Under the pieces are notes generated by a model that saw nothing but the letters and a program-made list of their open reading frames with translations, ran no database searches and was not told the origin of the DNA. Source: Mangrovibrevibacter kandeliae (GTDB lineage: Bacteria; Pseudomonadota; Alphaproteobacteria; Rhizobiales; Rhizobiaceae). From it: DNA of 64,000 nt. Position numbers and translations under genes: made by a program. Below are positions 8,363-17,934 of the stretch, in pieces (the first letter of the stretch is position 1; each line of letters starts with the position of its first letter). The stretch is taken from positions 295,393 to 359,392 of the forward strand of contig NZ_JANIFJ010000005.1 in assembly GCF_024519155.1 (NCBI RefSeq), written 5' to 3'.

Positions 8363-9337
8363 CTACTCGCCCGGCAGCAGCAGCGCCCGCCGGTCGGACG
8401 CCGCCGGGTAGACGCCGAGAGTGCGGTATTCGGCGGAGAAGAAGCGGAGTTCCTCCAGCGCCCGGCCGAGCGCCGGATCGTGCGGATGGCCCTCCACGTC
8501 GGCATAGAACAGCGTGGCCGAGAAGCTGCCGCCGAGCTGGTAGCTCTCGAGCTTGGTCATGTTGATGCCGTTGGTCGCGAACCCGCCGAGCGCCTTGTAG
8601 AGCGCCGCCGGGATGTTGCGGACCCGGAAGACGAACGTGGTGACGACGTCGCGGCTGATATAGGCGCGCCCGGCCGCGTCGATCGCTGCGTCGCGCCCGG
8701 CCCACAGGCTCAGCCGCTGCTCCTCCGGGTCGACCAGCGGCTGGTGGTCCGGATTGGCCAGGATGACGAAGCGGGTGACGTTGTTGGCGGCGTCCTCGAC
8801 GTCCTCCTCGAGGATGTCGAGCCCGTAGTGGCCGGCCGCGAGCCGCGGCGCGAGGGCCGCGCGGCTGCGCTCGCCGCTCTGGGCGACTTCACGCGCCGCA
8901 CCTGCCGTGTCGCCCGCTACCACCGGCTTCCAGCCATTGGCACGGATGTATTTCCGGCACTGGCCGAGGGCGTGGATGTGGCTGTGGACGCTGCGGATCT
9001 CGTCGCGCCCGACGCCCGGCAGCACCATCAGCTGGAAGTGGATCGGCATGAAGTACTCGCCGACGATCTGCAGGCCTGAGTCGGGCATCAGGAGGTGGAT
9101 GTCGGCCACGCGCCCGGCGAGCGTGTTCTCGATCGGGATCATCGCCCGCTCGACCGTGCGGGTGCGGCCCTCGTGCTCGACCGTGCCGCTCTTCAGCGCC
9201 GCGAAGGCGTCATCGAAGGACGGGCACGGCAGCGGCTCGTAGGCCTTTCCGAACACGGCCGCGCAGGCCATGTCGGAGTTGGCGCCGGGCTCGCCCTGGA
9301 AGGCGATCATCGGCCGGTCGTCTGCTGTCATCGTCAT
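8363..9337 (-). CDS. pheA: prephenate dehydratase
   Basis: A 324-residue monofunctional prephenate dehydratase that converts prephenate to phenylpyruvate in phenylalanine synthesis. It opens with [12 protein letters not shown] and contains [11 protein letters not shown] and NNVTRFVIL, where the TRF motif holds the catalytic Thr. A C-terminal ACT domain follows, with [14 protein letters not shown] and [11 protein letters not shown], where LES(Y) is the phenylalanine-sensing motif; feedback inhibition is expected. No chorismate mutase domain is present. The ATG overlaps the kdsB stop (ATGA), so the two genes are translationally coupled. Confidence 0.93.
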   Translation of the reverse strand: MTMTADDRPMIAFQGEPGANSDMACAAVFGKAYEPLPCPSFDDAFAALKSGTVEHEGRTRTVERAMIPIENTLAGRVADIHLLMPDSGLQIVGEYFMPIHFQLMVLPGVGRDEIRSVHSHIHALGQCRKYIRANGWKPVVAGDTAGAAREVAQSGERSRAALAPRLAAGHYGLDILEEDVEDAANNVTRFVILANPDHQPLVDPEEQRLSLWAGRDAAIDAAGRAYISRDVVTTFVFRVRNIPAALYKALGGFATNGINMTKLESYQLGGSFSATLFYADVEGHPHDPALGRALEELRFFSAEYRTLGVYPAASDRRALLLPGE

Positions 9338-10062
9338 GCTCCACACAGGGCCCTGGCCCGTTCGAGGTCCTCCGGCGTATCGACGCCGAGCGGCACGGTG
9401 TCCACGATCCGCGCGTCGATCCGCATCCCCGCCTCCAGCGCCCGAAGCTGCTCCAGCTTCTCGCGCTGTTCGAGCGCCGACGGGCCGAGCGCCACGAAGC
9501 GCTCCAGCGCGGCGCGCCGGTAGGCGTAGAGGCCGACATGGTGGTAGAGCGGCCCCTCGCCCCAGGGCGCGGTCGCGCGGGTGAAGTAGAGGGCCCGCAG
9601 CCGCCGGGCGGCGAGCGGCGCGCCGACGAGCTTGACGACGTTCGGGTTGGTCCTCTCCCCCGCCTCGGTGATCTCGACGCACAGCGTCGCGATGTCGACG
9701 GCGGGATCGGCGAGCGGCGCCAGCGCGGCGGCGATGATTCCCGGATCGATGGTCGGCAGGTCGCCTTGCACGTTCACCACCGTCTCGACCTCCCCATCCG
9801 GATCGACCGCCTGCAGCGCCTCGTAGATGCGGTCGGAGCCGGACTGGTGCTCGACGCGGGTCATCACCGCCTCGAAGCCGCCGGCGCGCACCGCGGCGGC
9901 GACGGCGGGCGTGTCGGTCGCGACGACGACCCGGCCGAGTGCCGCGGCAGTCGCCTGCTCGGCGACACGCAGGATCATCGGCTTGCCGGCGATGTCGGCG
10001 AGCGGCTTGCCGGGCAGGCGGGTCGAGGCCAGCCGGGCGGGAATCAGAACGAGCGTGGACAT
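9334..10062 (-). CDS. kdsB: 3-deoxy-manno-octulosonate cytidylyltransferase (CMP-KDO synthetase)
   Basis: A 242-residue cytoplasmic enzyme that activates KDO with CTP for lipopolysaccharide inner core synthesis. The nucleotide-binding N-terminus [16 protein letters not shown], the VVNVQGDLP segment with the metal-binding Asp, and HVGLYAYRR near residue 185 are all characteristic. The ATG at 10062 has AAAGGTA upstream; the frame is open further upstream but that part does not look like KdsB. It is the first gene of a kdsB-pheA pair and is divergent from a cytochrome c gene, an order common in Rhizobiales. Confidence 0.93.
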   Translation of the reverse strand: MSTLVLIPARLASTRLPGKPLADIAGKPMILRVAEQATAAALGRVVVATDTPAVAAAVRAGGFEAVMTRVEHQSGSDRIYEALQAVDPDGEVETVVNVQGDLPTIDPGIIAAALAPLADPAVDIATLCVEITEAGERTNPNVVKLVGAPLAARRLRALYFTRATAPWGEGPLYHHVGLYAYRRAALERFVALGPSALEQREKLEQLRALEAGMRIDARIVDTVPLGVDTPEDLERARALCGA

Positions 10063-10191
10063 CCGGTACCTTTCACCCGGGCGACGATCCGGTTGCCGAA
10101 GCCGGTTCGAAGACTTCCGCAACCGACAGCAAGCCAGCCGAAACACCTGTAAATACGGCGCTTCCAGGCTTGCGCGCGCCTCTTATAGGTG

Positions 10192-10220
10192 TTGCCTTCG
10201 CAAGGCAAAAGACCTAGGGT
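10192..10220 (+). promoter_or_regulatory. putative cytochrome c promoter with inverted repeat over the -35
   Basis: TTGCCT at 10192-10197 and TAGGGT at 10215-10220 are separated by 17 bp. A perfect inverted repeat TTGCCTT-CGC-AAGGCAA (10192-10208) covers the -35 and early spacer, so it could be an operator. The 16 bp at 10211-10226 recur exactly in front of tadD (26813-26828). The rest of the 226-bp divergent gap (10063-10288) must also hold the kdsB promoter, which I could not place. Confidence 0.4.
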
Positions 10221-10288
10221 CCGGCGCGTTTTGAGGGAGCTGCGCCGGCCGCATCGCGGGCGGCCTGACGAGGGAGCCGTCCCAGCCT

Positions 10289-11161
10289 ATGGATTCGTTC
10301 GAAGTCAACAAGATTCTCGGCGCCGTTTTGGGGACGGTCTTCCTGGTGTTCGGCGGCAGTCTCCTCGCCGAAGGTATCTTCCACTCCGAGGTCCCCGAGA
10401 AGCCGGGCTTCGTCGTCGCGGCCGCCGAGGAGGCCGCTCCCGCGGCGGGCGGCGCCGAGGAGACGAAGGAAGAGCCGATCGAGGCGCTTCTGCAGTCGGC
10501 CGACGCCAGCGCCGGCGAGGCGCAGTTCAAGAAGTGCCAGGCCTGCCACGACGGCTCCAAGGGTGGCGCCAACAAAGTCGGCCCGCATCTGTGGGACGTG
10601 GTCGGCCGCCCGATCGCCTCGATCTCGGACTTCAGCTACTCCGCTGCGATGAAGGACTTCTCCAAGGGCGGCGAGGAGCACTGGGACTACGACCACCTCT
10701 ACTACTTCCTCGCCAACCCGAAGCAGCGCATCCCCGGCACCGCGATGGGCTTCGCCGGCCTGAAGAAGCCTGAGGACCGCGCCAATCTGATCGCCTACCT
10801 GCGCACCCTCAGCGACAACCCGCAGCCGCTGCCCCCGCCGCCGGCCGAGGGTGCCGACACGGCGGCGCCGGCGGGCGACCAGCCGGCCGCGACTGATCCT
10901 TCGACCACGACAGACAGCAACGCGGCGGTGCAGGGCGCGGCCACCACAGACACGACCACGACCGGCAACAAGATGGGCACCGCCTCCGAGCCTGCCCCGG
11001 CCACCGCACCGGCGACCGGCGACACCACGCCGAACGCGCCGCAGCCGGAGGGCCAGCCGGCGGGTGCGCCGACTGCCGGGGACACCAGTGCCCCCGCGGG
11101 CGAGGGTGCGGCTCCGGCGCAACCGGCGCCGGCGCAAGGACAGCCCGCTCCGGCACAGTGA
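10289..11161 (+). CDS. membrane-anchored class I cytochrome c (CycM-like) with long Ala/Pro/Thr tail
   Basis: A 290-residue c-type cytochrome for periplasmic electron transfer. Residues 8-28 are an uncleaved N-terminal anchor ([17 protein letters not shown]). The haem site CQACH is near residue 85, and the distal Met ligand is in PGTAMGFAG near residue 153. The domain ends near residue 180. After that about 110 residues are almost only Ala, Pro, Thr, Gly and Gln, probably a disordered periplasmic tail. CycM-type relatives usually stop near 180-190 residues. The gene is divergent from kdsB, a neighbourhood often seen in Rhizobiales, and ends at an intrinsic terminator. A role in linking the bc1 complex to a terminal oxidase is inferred from the family. 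Confidence 0.85.
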   Translation: MDSFEVNKILGAVLGTVFLVFGGSLLAEGIFHSEVPEKPGFVVAAAEEAAPAAGGAEETKEEPIEALLQSADASAGEAQFKKCQACHDGSKGGANKVGPHLWDVVGRPIASISDFSYSAAMKDFSKGGEEHWDYDHLYYFLANPKQRIPGTAMGFAGLKKPEDRANLIAYLRTLSDNPQPLPPPPAEGADTAAPAGDQPAATDPSTTTDSNAAVQGAATTDTTTTGNKMGTASEPAPATAPATGDTTPNAPQPEGQPAGAPTAGDTSAPAGEGAAPAQPAPAQGQPAPAQ

Positions 11162-11187
11162 AGCGGAGAAGCGCGAAACGACCTGAG

Positions 11188-11213
11188 AAACCGGGCCTTG
11201 TGCCCGGTTTTTT
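11188..11213 (+). terminator. intrinsic terminator after the cytochrome c gene
   Basis: AAACCGGGC (11188-11196), a 5-nt loop, then GCCCGGTTT (11202-11210) running into more T residues. This is a 9-bp perfect stem with a T tract, 27 bp after the cytochrome stop codon. Confidence 0.9.
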
Positions 11214-11368
11214 GTTTGGCGGCTGAGCACGTCACCGTCGCGCCGCCTCCCTTACGTGGTTAGACTTTCGGTGGCCGACCCTATGTGATCGAACGAAGGC
11301 CACAATGCCCGGCCCACAATGCCGCCATCGGGTCTTGCGCCGCCCCGCCGACCCGCCGACCCGTCACG

Positions 11369-13321
11369 ATGCGACCGGAGTTCGACTTGACGCTGCCCCT
11401 GCGCCCCGTCCGCCACCTGATCCTCTCACTGCCGCTGTTCCTGGCGCTCGCTCCGCTGCCCACGCCGGCGCAAGCGCAGGATACGCCCTCCGCAACGCCC
11501 GCGGCCGCCCCGGAAGGTCAGGCCGCCGACACCGCGTGGCGCAGCTGGACGTCGCTGATCGGGCCGTCCAAGTACGGCGACGACTTCAAGCGCTACGACT
11601 ACGTCAATCCCGACGCGCCGAAAGGCGGAACCTTCAACTCCGTCGCCGTCGGCTCCTATGACAGCTTCAACCCGTTCATCGTGCGGGGCACACCGGCCGC
11701 CGGCCTTCCGAACTTCGGCGGCGGGCTGCTCTACGACACGCTGATGGAGCAATCGACCGACGAGCCGGCCACCTCGTACGGGCTGGTCGCCGAAGCGGTG
11801 CGGTACCCGGCGGACTACTCGTCGGCGACCTTCCGGCTCAATCCCAAGGCGCGCTGGCACGATGGCCAACCGATCACCGTCGAGGACGTGATCTGGAGCT
11901 TCGAAACGCTGAAGTCGCTGCACCCCCAGTGGGCGTCCTACTACCACAACGTCGTGTCGGCGGAGAAGACCGGCGACAACGAGGTGACCTTCCGCTTCGA
12001 CCAGGCCAACAACCGCGAACTGCCGAACATCATGGGCGATCTCACCGTGCTGCCGAAGCACTGGTGGGAGGGCAAGGATGCTTCGGGCAAGACGCGCGAC
12101 ATCACGCAGCCGACGCTCGAGCCGCCGCTCGGCTCCGGTCCCTACAAGATCGGCGCCTTCACGCCCGGCTCCAGCATCGACTGGGTCCGGGTGCCGGACT
12201 ACTGGGCCGCCGACAACCCGACGCGCGTCGGTCGCTACAACTTCGACACGATGCACTACGTCTATTTCCGCGACTCCAACGCGACCTGGGAAGCGTTCAA
12301 GAAGGGCGGCCTCAGCGACTACAGGATCGAGAACATCTCGCGCCGCTGGGCGCAGGAGTACAACTTCCCGGCCGCCGAGAGCGGCGAGGTGATCCGCAAG
12401 ACACTCGAGAGTCACGGCGTCGAGTCGATGCAGGCCTACGTCCTCAACGACCGCCTGCCGAAGTTCTCCGACCCGCGCGTGCGCAAGGCGCTGACTCTCG
12501 CCTACAACTTCGAGGACATGAACCAGACGCTGTTCTTCGGCCTCTACCAGCGCATCACGAGCTACTGGGCGAACAGCGAACTCGCCGCCGAGGGCCTGCC
12601 GTCGGCGGGCGAGCTGAAGTACCTGGAACCGCTGCGCGGAACGATTCCGGACGAGGTCTTCACCAAGGCGTACACCCTGCCCGACTACAGCCAGCCCAAC
12701 GCGGAGCGGAGCTACCTGCGCGAGGCGCTCAGCCTCTTCAAGGAGGCCGGCTACGAGCTGCGCGGCTCCTCGCTCGTCGACGGCCAGACCGGCGAGCCCT
12801 TCACCATCGAGTTCCTCGCCGACGACCCGAGCGACGACCGCGTCCTCTCGCCGTATGCGCGGCAGCTCAATCGCCTCGGCATCAAGACGAACATCCGTGT
12901 CGTCGACCAGAACCAGTACATCGACCGGATGCGCAACTTCGACTTCGAGGCGACCTCGATCAAGTACTATCCGCAGTCCCTCTCGCCTGGGAACGAGCAG
13001 CGCGACTTCTGGTCGAGCGCTGCCGCCGACGCACCCGGCAGCCGCAACTACGCCGGCATCAAGAATCCGGCGGTCGACAAGCTGATCGACGACATCGTGT
13101 TTGCACCGAACCGCGAGGAGCTCGTCTCGGCGACGCGCGCTCTCGATCGGGTGATGCTCTGGAACTACTACGTCGTCCCGCAGTGGTATCTCGGCAAGAT
13201 CTGGCTCGCCTACTGGGACAAGTTCGGGATGCCGGACAAGCAGCCGGAATCCTCGGGCATCGATCCCTACTCCTGGTGGATCAAGCAGGCCGGAAGCGAC
13301 GCGGCCTCGGCCAAGCCATGA
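11369..13321 (+). CDS. yejA: ABC transporter substrate-binding protein, family 5 (YejA-like, Sec-exported)
   Basis: A 650-residue periplasmic oligopeptide-binding protein (SBP family 5). The ATG at 11369 opens a signal peptide with LILSLPLFLALAPL and likely cleavage after AQA. KYGDDFKRYDYVNPDAPKGG follows near residue 70, a typical YejA start. Other family features are FRLNPKARWHDGQPIT near residue 150, LGSGPYKIG near 255 and the C-terminal half with NYAGIKNPAVDKLID. In enterobacteria the YejABEF system imports peptides, including the antibiotic microcin C. A second binding protein gene overlaps by 4 bp, so this importer has two. Confidence 0.88.
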   Translation: MRPEFDLTLPLRPVRHLILSLPLFLALAPLPTPAQAQDTPSATPAAAPEGQAADTAWRSWTSLIGPSKYGDDFKRYDYVNPDAPKGGTFNSVAVGSYDSFNPFIVRGTPAAGLPNFGGGLLYDTLMEQSTDEPATSYGLVAEAVRYPADYSSATFRLNPKARWHDGQPITVEDVIWSFETLKSLHPQWASYYHNVVSAEKTGDNEVTFRFDQANNRELPNIMGDLTVLPKHWWEGKDASGKTRDITQPTLEPPLGSGPYKIGAFTPGSSIDWVRVPDYWAADNPTRVGRYNFDTMHYVYFRDSNATWEAFKKGGLSDYRIENISRRWAQEYNFPAAESGEVIRKTLESHGVESMQAYVLNDRLPKFSDPRVRKALTLAYNFEDMNQTLFFGLYQRITSYWANSELAAEGLPSAGELKYLEPLRGTIPDEVFTKAYTLPDYSQPNAERSYLREALSLFKEAGYELRGSSLVDGQTGEPFTIEFLADDPSDDRVLSPYARQLNRLGIKTNIRVVDQNQYIDRMRNFDFEATSIKYYPQSLSPGNEQRDFWSSAAADAPGSRNYAGIKNPAVDKLIDDIVFAPNREELVSATRALDRVMLWNYYVVPQWYLGKIWLAYWDKFGMPDKQPESSGIDPYSWWIKQAGSDAASAKP

Positions 13322-15189
13322 TGCACCTGCTCAGCCGCCGCCGCTTCGGGCAGCTGGCGCTCGCGACCGGCGCCGGCGCGCTTCTGCCCCGCCTCGCGGC
13401 GGCCGACATCGCCGCCGACACCCCGCTGCATGCTCTTTCGGTGTTCGGCGACCTGAAATACGGTCCAGGCTACGACGTTCTCGACTACGCGGCGCCGGAC
13501 GCGCCGGATGGTGGCGAGATGAACCTGGCAGTCTCCAACTGGGTGCTCAACCAGTCGCCGTTGACCTTCGACACGCTCAACACCTTCGTGCTGCAAGGCA
13601 ATGCACCGCCTCGCATCGAGCTCCTCTACGATTCGCTGATGACCTCGACGCTCGACGAACCGAGCTCCTACTATTGCGCGCTCGCCGAAAGCGTCAGCGT
13701 CTCGCCCGACAAGAACCGCTTCACCTTCCGGCTGCGGCCGGAGGCTCGCTTTTCGACGGGCGACCCGGTGACGGCAGCCGACGTCGCCTTCAGCTACGAG
13801 ACCTTCAAGGTCGATGGCCATCCGAGCCTGCAGGTGGTGCTGCGCACGATGGTCGCGGCGACGGCCGAGGACGAGCGAACCGTCACGATCGCCTTCTCCG
13901 GCGAGCAGAGCCTGCCGGACGCGCTCGACGCCCTCGGCATGCCGATCGTTCCGAAGGCCTTCTTCGACGGCAAGACGTTTGCGCGCACCGGTAGCGAACC
14001 CATTCCCGGCAGCGGCCAGTACGCGATCGGCAACTTCGAGTTCGGCCGGTTCGTCGAATACCGCAGGCGCCCGGACTACTGGGCGAAGGACCTGCCGTTC
14101 GCACGTGGCCTCAACCACTTCGACACGATCCGCATCGACTTCTTCCGTGACCGACAGCCGGCCCTGGAAGCCTTCAAGAAGGGTCTGATCACCTTCCGCG
14201 AGGAGTTCACCACCAAGGATTGGGCGACCGAGTACGACTTTCCTGCCGTCACTCGGGGCGAGGTGGTGAGGCGCGAGTTCCCCGCCGAGCACCGCCCTCA
14301 CTTCCAGTGCTGGGCGCTGAACCAGCGGCGCGAGCGCTTCGCGGACCCGCGCGTGCGGCGCGCGATCAACATGTGCTTCGACTTCGAGTGGACCAACGCC
14401 AACCTCCTGTTCGGCCAGCGCTCGCATTCGCAGTCGCCCTTCGAGGGCTCGGACTTCGTGGCGACGGGCACCCCGTCGCCGGCCGAACTGGAACTGCTCG
14501 AACCCCTGCGCGGCCAGATCCCCGACGCGGTGTTCGGCCCGGTCTGGACCCAGCCGGTGACAGATGGCAGCGGGCGCGACCGCACGGTGCTGCGCGAGGC
14601 GCTGCGGCTGTTCGGCGAGGCCGGCTGGACACAGAAGAACGGCCGGCTCGCCAACGCCGGGGGCGAACCGTTCCAGCTCGAGTTCCTGTCGAACGGCGCA
14701 GAGCAGCAGCGGGTCTACGCCAAGATGTTCGAGACGCTGCGCGCCCTCGGCGTCGACGCCTCGATCCGCCTCGTCGATGCGGCGCAGTATCAGGACCGGA
14801 TCAACCGCTTCGACTTCGACATGATCCTCGCGGCTTTCTCGCTCGGCTCGAACCCGACACGCGAGAGCCTGGCGCTGTTCTTCGGCTCGAGCTCGAAGGA
14901 TCGTCAGGGCGGCTACAACTATCCGGGCATGGCCGATGCCGGCGTCGACGCGCTGATCGAGCGTGTCGCGGGCGTGACCAGCCGCGAGGAACTGAACACG
15001 GTGATGAGGGCGCTCGACCGTGTGCTGCGGTGGCGGCTCGACTGGCTGCCGAACATCACCTCGCCGGTGCACCGGGCCGCCTACTGGAACGTCTTCGGCT
15101 TCAAGGAGCCGAAACCGGACTATGGCTGGCCGGTCGAATCGCTCTGGTGGTTCGACGAACAGAAGGCGAAGGCGATCGGCCGCGCCTGA
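13318..15189 (+). CDS. second ABC substrate-binding protein, family 5 (YejA-like, Tat signal)
   Basis: A 623-residue paralogue of the upstream protein with the same layout: FGDLKYGPGYDVLDYAAP near residue 42, FRLRPEARFSTGDPVT near 140, a PGSGQYAIG segment near 237 and the C-terminal YNYPGMADAGVDALI. Its leader is different: SRRRFGQLALA carries a twin-arginine motif before the hydrophobic segment, so it is probably exported folded through Tat. The first ATG overlaps the stop of the first yejA gene; a second ATG follows at once. Divergence of about half the residues suggests the two proteins bind different peptides; that is inference. Confidence 0.85.
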   Translation: MMHLLSRRRFGQLALATGAGALLPRLAAADIAADTPLHALSVFGDLKYGPGYDVLDYAAPDAPDGGEMNLAVSNWVLNQSPLTFDTLNTFVLQGNAPPRIELLYDSLMTSTLDEPSSYYCALAESVSVSPDKNRFTFRLRPEARFSTGDPVTAADVAFSYETFKVDGHPSLQVVLRTMVAATAEDERTVTIAFSGEQSLPDALDALGMPIVPKAFFDGKTFARTGSEPIPGSGQYAIGNFEFGRFVEYRRRPDYWAKDLPFARGLNHFDTIRIDFFRDRQPALEAFKKGLITFREEFTTKDWATEYDFPAVTRGEVVRREFPAEHRPHFQCWALNQRRERFADPRVRRAINMCFDFEWTNANLLFGQRSHSQSPFEGSDFVATGTPSPAELELLEPLRGQIPDAVFGPVWTQPVTDGSGRDRTVLREALRLFGEAGWTQKNGRLANAGGEPFQLEFLSNGAEQQRVYAKMFETLRALGVDASIRLVDAAQYQDRINRFDFDMILAAFSLGSNPTRESLALFFGSSSKDRQGGYNYPGMADAGVDALIERVAGVTSREELNTVMRALDRVLRWRLDWLPNITSPVHRAAYWNVFGFKEPKPDYGWPVESLWWFDEQKAKAIGRA

Positions 15190-15315
15190 GGCGACGCGTC
15201 TGACCGCGACGCCATTCGCAACCCGCGGGCGCTTGTGGCACAGTGCCCGCTGCCCGGCCGGCGCTGATTCTCCTTGTGCCGCGCCGCCTTAGACGAGAAG
15301 CAGCAGACACCGCTC

Positions 15316-16452
15316 ATGGGCGCCTACATCCTTCGCCGCCTGCTCCTGATGATCCCGACACTGATCGGCATCATGGCGATCTCCTTCGTGGTCATCCAGT
15401 TCGCGCCGGGCGGACCGGTCGAACAGGTGCTGGCCGAACTGCAGGGTCAAGGTGGCGGCGCGGCCGAACGCGTCAGTGGCTCGGGTGCCGATTTCGGCGC
15501 GCAGCAATCGACGCAAGGCGGCTCGAACTCGGGATATCGCGGCGCGCAGGGGCTCGATCCGGAGTTCATCAAGCGGCTGGAGAAGCAATTCGGCTTCGAT
15601 AAGCCGCCGCTCGAGCGCTTCGGCAAGATGCTGTGGGACTATCTGCGCTTCGACTTCGGCGACAGCTACTTCCGCTCCGTCTCGGTGATCGACCTGATCC
15701 TGGAAAAGATGCCGGTGTCGATCTCGCTTGGCCTGTGGATCACGCTCCTCTCCTACCTGATCTCGATTCCGCTCGGGATCCAGAAGGCGCTGAAGGACGG
15801 CTCGGCCTTCGACGTGTGGACCAGCGGCGTCGTGATCGTCGCCTATGCGATCCCCGGCTTCCTGTTCGCCGTCCTCCTCATCGTCCTCTTCGCCGGCGGC
15901 TCCTTCTACGACCTGTTCCCGCTGCGCGGGCTCCTGTCCGACAACCTGCACGGCGACTGGTGCGCGCCCTGGGACAACTCGTTCAGCTTCCCGCGCTGCT
16001 TCGGCCGCGTCGTGCCGGACTACTTCTGGCACCTGACGCTGCCGCTGATCGCGCTGTCGCTCTCGGCCTTCGCCACGACCACGCTGCTGACGAAGAACTC
16101 CTTCCTCGACGAGATCCGCAAGCAGTACGTCACCACGGCCCGGGCGAAGGGGTTGACCGAGCGGCGCGTCCTCTACGGCCACGTCTTCCGCAACGCCATG
16201 CTGATCATCGTCGCCGGCTTTCCGGGCGCCTTCATCTCGGCCTTCTTCACCGGCTCGCTGCTGATCGAGACGATCTTCTCGCTGGACGGCCTCGGCCTGC
16301 TCGGCTTCGAGAGCATCTACAAGCGCGATTACCCCGTGGTCTTCGCGACGCTCTACATCTTCTCGCTGATCGGACTTCTCACGAGCCTGATCTCCGACCT
16401 CACCTACACCTGGATCGATCCCCGGATCGACTTCGAGCGGCGGGAGGTCTGA
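15316..16452 (+). CDS. yejB: peptide ABC transporter permease YejB
   Basis: A 378-residue inner-membrane permease. It begins with the DppB-type helix [18 protein letters not shown] and [11 protein letters not shown] Gly/Ser/Gln-rich periplasmic loop (residues 45-80) and a second loop with several Cys and Trp follow, both usual in YejB. The EAA loop is visible at [20 protein letters not shown] chose the ATG at 15316 because the upstream 14 codons are hydrophilic and lack homology. The gene begins 126 bp after the second binding protein and ends 1 bp before yejE. Confidence 0.9.
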   Translation: MGAYILRRLLLMIPTLIGIMAISFVVIQFAPGGPVEQVLAELQGQGGGAAERVSGSGADFGAQQSTQGGSNSGYRGAQGLDPEFIKRLEKQFGFDKPPLERFGKMLWDYLRFDFGDSYFRSVSVIDLILEKMPVSISLGLWITLLSYLISIPLGIQKALKDGSAFDVWTSGVVIVAYAIPGFLFAVLLIVLFAGGSFYDLFPLRGLLSDNLHGDWCAPWDNSFSFPRCFGRVVPDYFWHLTLPLIALSLSAFATTTLLTKNSFLDEIRKQYVTTARAKGLTERRVLYGHVFRNAMLIIVAGFPGAFISAFFTGSLLIETIFSLDGLGLLGFESIYKRDYPVVFATLYIFSLIGLLTSLISDLTYTWIDPRIDFERREV

Positions 16453-16453
16453 G

Positions 16454-17656
16454 ATGGACACGATCCGCGACGCCGACCGGCCGCAGGAACTCGAGGCCCG
16501 CGACACGGCACTCGACGAGGCGGCCGGGCTCGGCCAGTTGTCGCCCGAGCCGAGCCGACCGCCGCGCCTGTCGCCGCTCAACCAGCGGCGCTGGCGCAAC
16601 TTCAGGGCCAATCGCCGGGGCTACTGGTCGCTGTGGATCTTTGCCGTGCTGTTCGTGGTGACGCTGCTCGCCGAGGTGGTGGCCAACGACAAGCCGCTGC
16701 TCGTCGAGTACAAGGGCGATTTCTACTACCCGATCCTGGTCGACTACCCCGAGGAGGTGTTCGGCGGCTTCCTGCCGGTCACGAACTACCGCGATCCCTT
16801 CGTACAGGACGAGATCGACCAGAACGGCTGGGCGATCTGGCCGCCGATCCGCTACTCCTACCAGAGCGTCAACAACGAGATTCCGACCCCGGCGCCCTCC
16901 GCTCCGTCCTGGACCTTCACCAAGGAGGAGCGCTGCCAGCGCTATCCCCAAGGCGTCGACGATCCGAACTGCATCGTCGGCAACTGGAATTGGCTCGGCA
17001 CCGACGACCAGGCACGCGACGTCCTCGCCCGGCTGATCTACGGCTTCCGCATCTCCGTGCTGTTCGGCCTCGTGCTGACCGCCGCCTCGGCGGTGATCGG
17101 GGTCTTCGCCGGCGCGGTGCAGGGCTATTTCGGCGGCTGGGTGGATCTGTTGTTCCAGCGCTTCATCGAGATCTGGTCGTCGATCCCGGTCCTCTATCTG
17201 CTGCTGATCATCGCCGCGATCCTGCCGCCGGGCTTCTGGATCCTGCTCGGGATCATGCTGCTCTTCTCCTGGGTGGCCTTCGTCGGCGTGGTGCGGGCGG
17301 AGTTCCTGCGCGCCCGCAACTTCGAATACGTCAACGCGGCGCGCGCGCTCGGCGTCGGCGACTGGACGATCATGTTCCGCCACCTTCTGCCCAACGCGAC
17401 GGTGGCGACGCTGACCTTCCTGCCCTTCATCCTGAACGGCTCGATCTCGACGCTGACCTCGCTCGACTTCCTCGGCTTCGGGCTGCCGCCCGGCTCACCC
17501 TCGCTCGGCGAGCTTCTCGCTCAGGGCAAGAACAACCTGCAGGCGCCCTGGCTCGGCATCTCCGGCTTCCTCGTGATAAGCCTGATGCTGTCGCTGCTGG
17601 TCTTCATCGGCGAGGCCGTGCGCGACGCCTTCGACCCCAGGAAGAGCTTCGGGTAG
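16454..17656 (+). CDS. yejE: peptide ABC transporter permease YejE
   Basis: A 400-residue DppC-type permease partner of YejB. Residues 1-45 are a cytoplasmic tail with LNQRRWRNFRANRRGYWSL, the usual entry to the first helix. The large periplasmic loop contains NWLGTDDQARDVLARLIYGF, a permease signature, and the EAA loop is AARALGVGDWTIMFRHLLPN. In standard yej operons the ATPase gene yejF follows directly. Here a toxin-antitoxin pair and an efflux gene intervene before yejF at 19411. Confidence 0.9.
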   Translation: MDTIRDADRPQELEARDTALDEAAGLGQLSPEPSRPPRLSPLNQRRWRNFRANRRGYWSLWIFAVLFVVTLLAEVVANDKPLLVEYKGDFYYPILVDYPEEVFGGFLPVTNYRDPFVQDEIDQNGWAIWPPIRYSYQSVNNEIPTPAPSAPSWTFTKEERCQRYPQGVDDPNCIVGNWNWLGTDDQARDVLARLIYGFRISVLFGLVLTAASAVIGVFAGAVQGYFGGWVDLLFQRFIEIWSSIPVLYLLLIIAAILPPGFWILLGIMLLFSWVAFVGVVRAEFLRARNFEYVNAARALGVGDWTIMFRHLLPNATVATLTFLPFILNGSISTLTSLDFLGFGLPPGSPSLGELLAQGKNNLQAPWLGISGFLVISLMLSLLVFIGEAVRDAFDPRKSFG

Positions 17657-17673
17657 GACAGGTCGAGAGGACA

Positions 17674-17934
17674 ATGGCCGTGGGCGAGATCGGTAAAATC
17701 ACGAAGACGCTCGAACTGAATGAACTTCCCGAAGATGTGCGCGCGGCGTTCGCTCCGGGCAAGCCGGTGACCGCCGTCTTCGAAGGCGAGTTCGTCGAGC
17801 CTGAACCGGCCGCGGACGCGATCGAGGCGCGGCAGTCGTCGCTCCTGAGGTTCTGGGGGGCCGCGGCAGATCGGAACCCGAGCATCGAAGAGGCCGTGGC
17901 GCGCGTTCGCGAATTGCGGGACGAATGGGACTGA
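17674..17934 (+). CDS. probable antitoxin of a PIN-domain toxin-antitoxin pair
   Basis: An 86-residue acidic protein, 17 bp after yejE. The first half (VGEIGKITKTLELNELPEDV) and the C-terminal helix with PSIEEAVARVRELRDEWD suit a small antitoxin with a toxin-binding C-terminus. I do not recognise the family. The assignment rests on size, charge and a 10-bp overlap with a PIN-domain reading frame, which is the standard order of type II antitoxin then toxin. It lies inside the yej operon and is probably co-transcribed with it. Confidence 0.6.
   Translation: MAVGEIGKITKTLELNELPEDVRAAFAPGKPVTAVFEGEFVEPEPAADAIEARQSSLLRFWGAAADRNPSIEEAVARVRELRDEWD

Noticed and set aside
15236..15251. Sigma-54-like TGGCAC element before yejB
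   Set aside because: The -12 part reads CCGCT rather than TTGCA/T, so only half the consensus is met.
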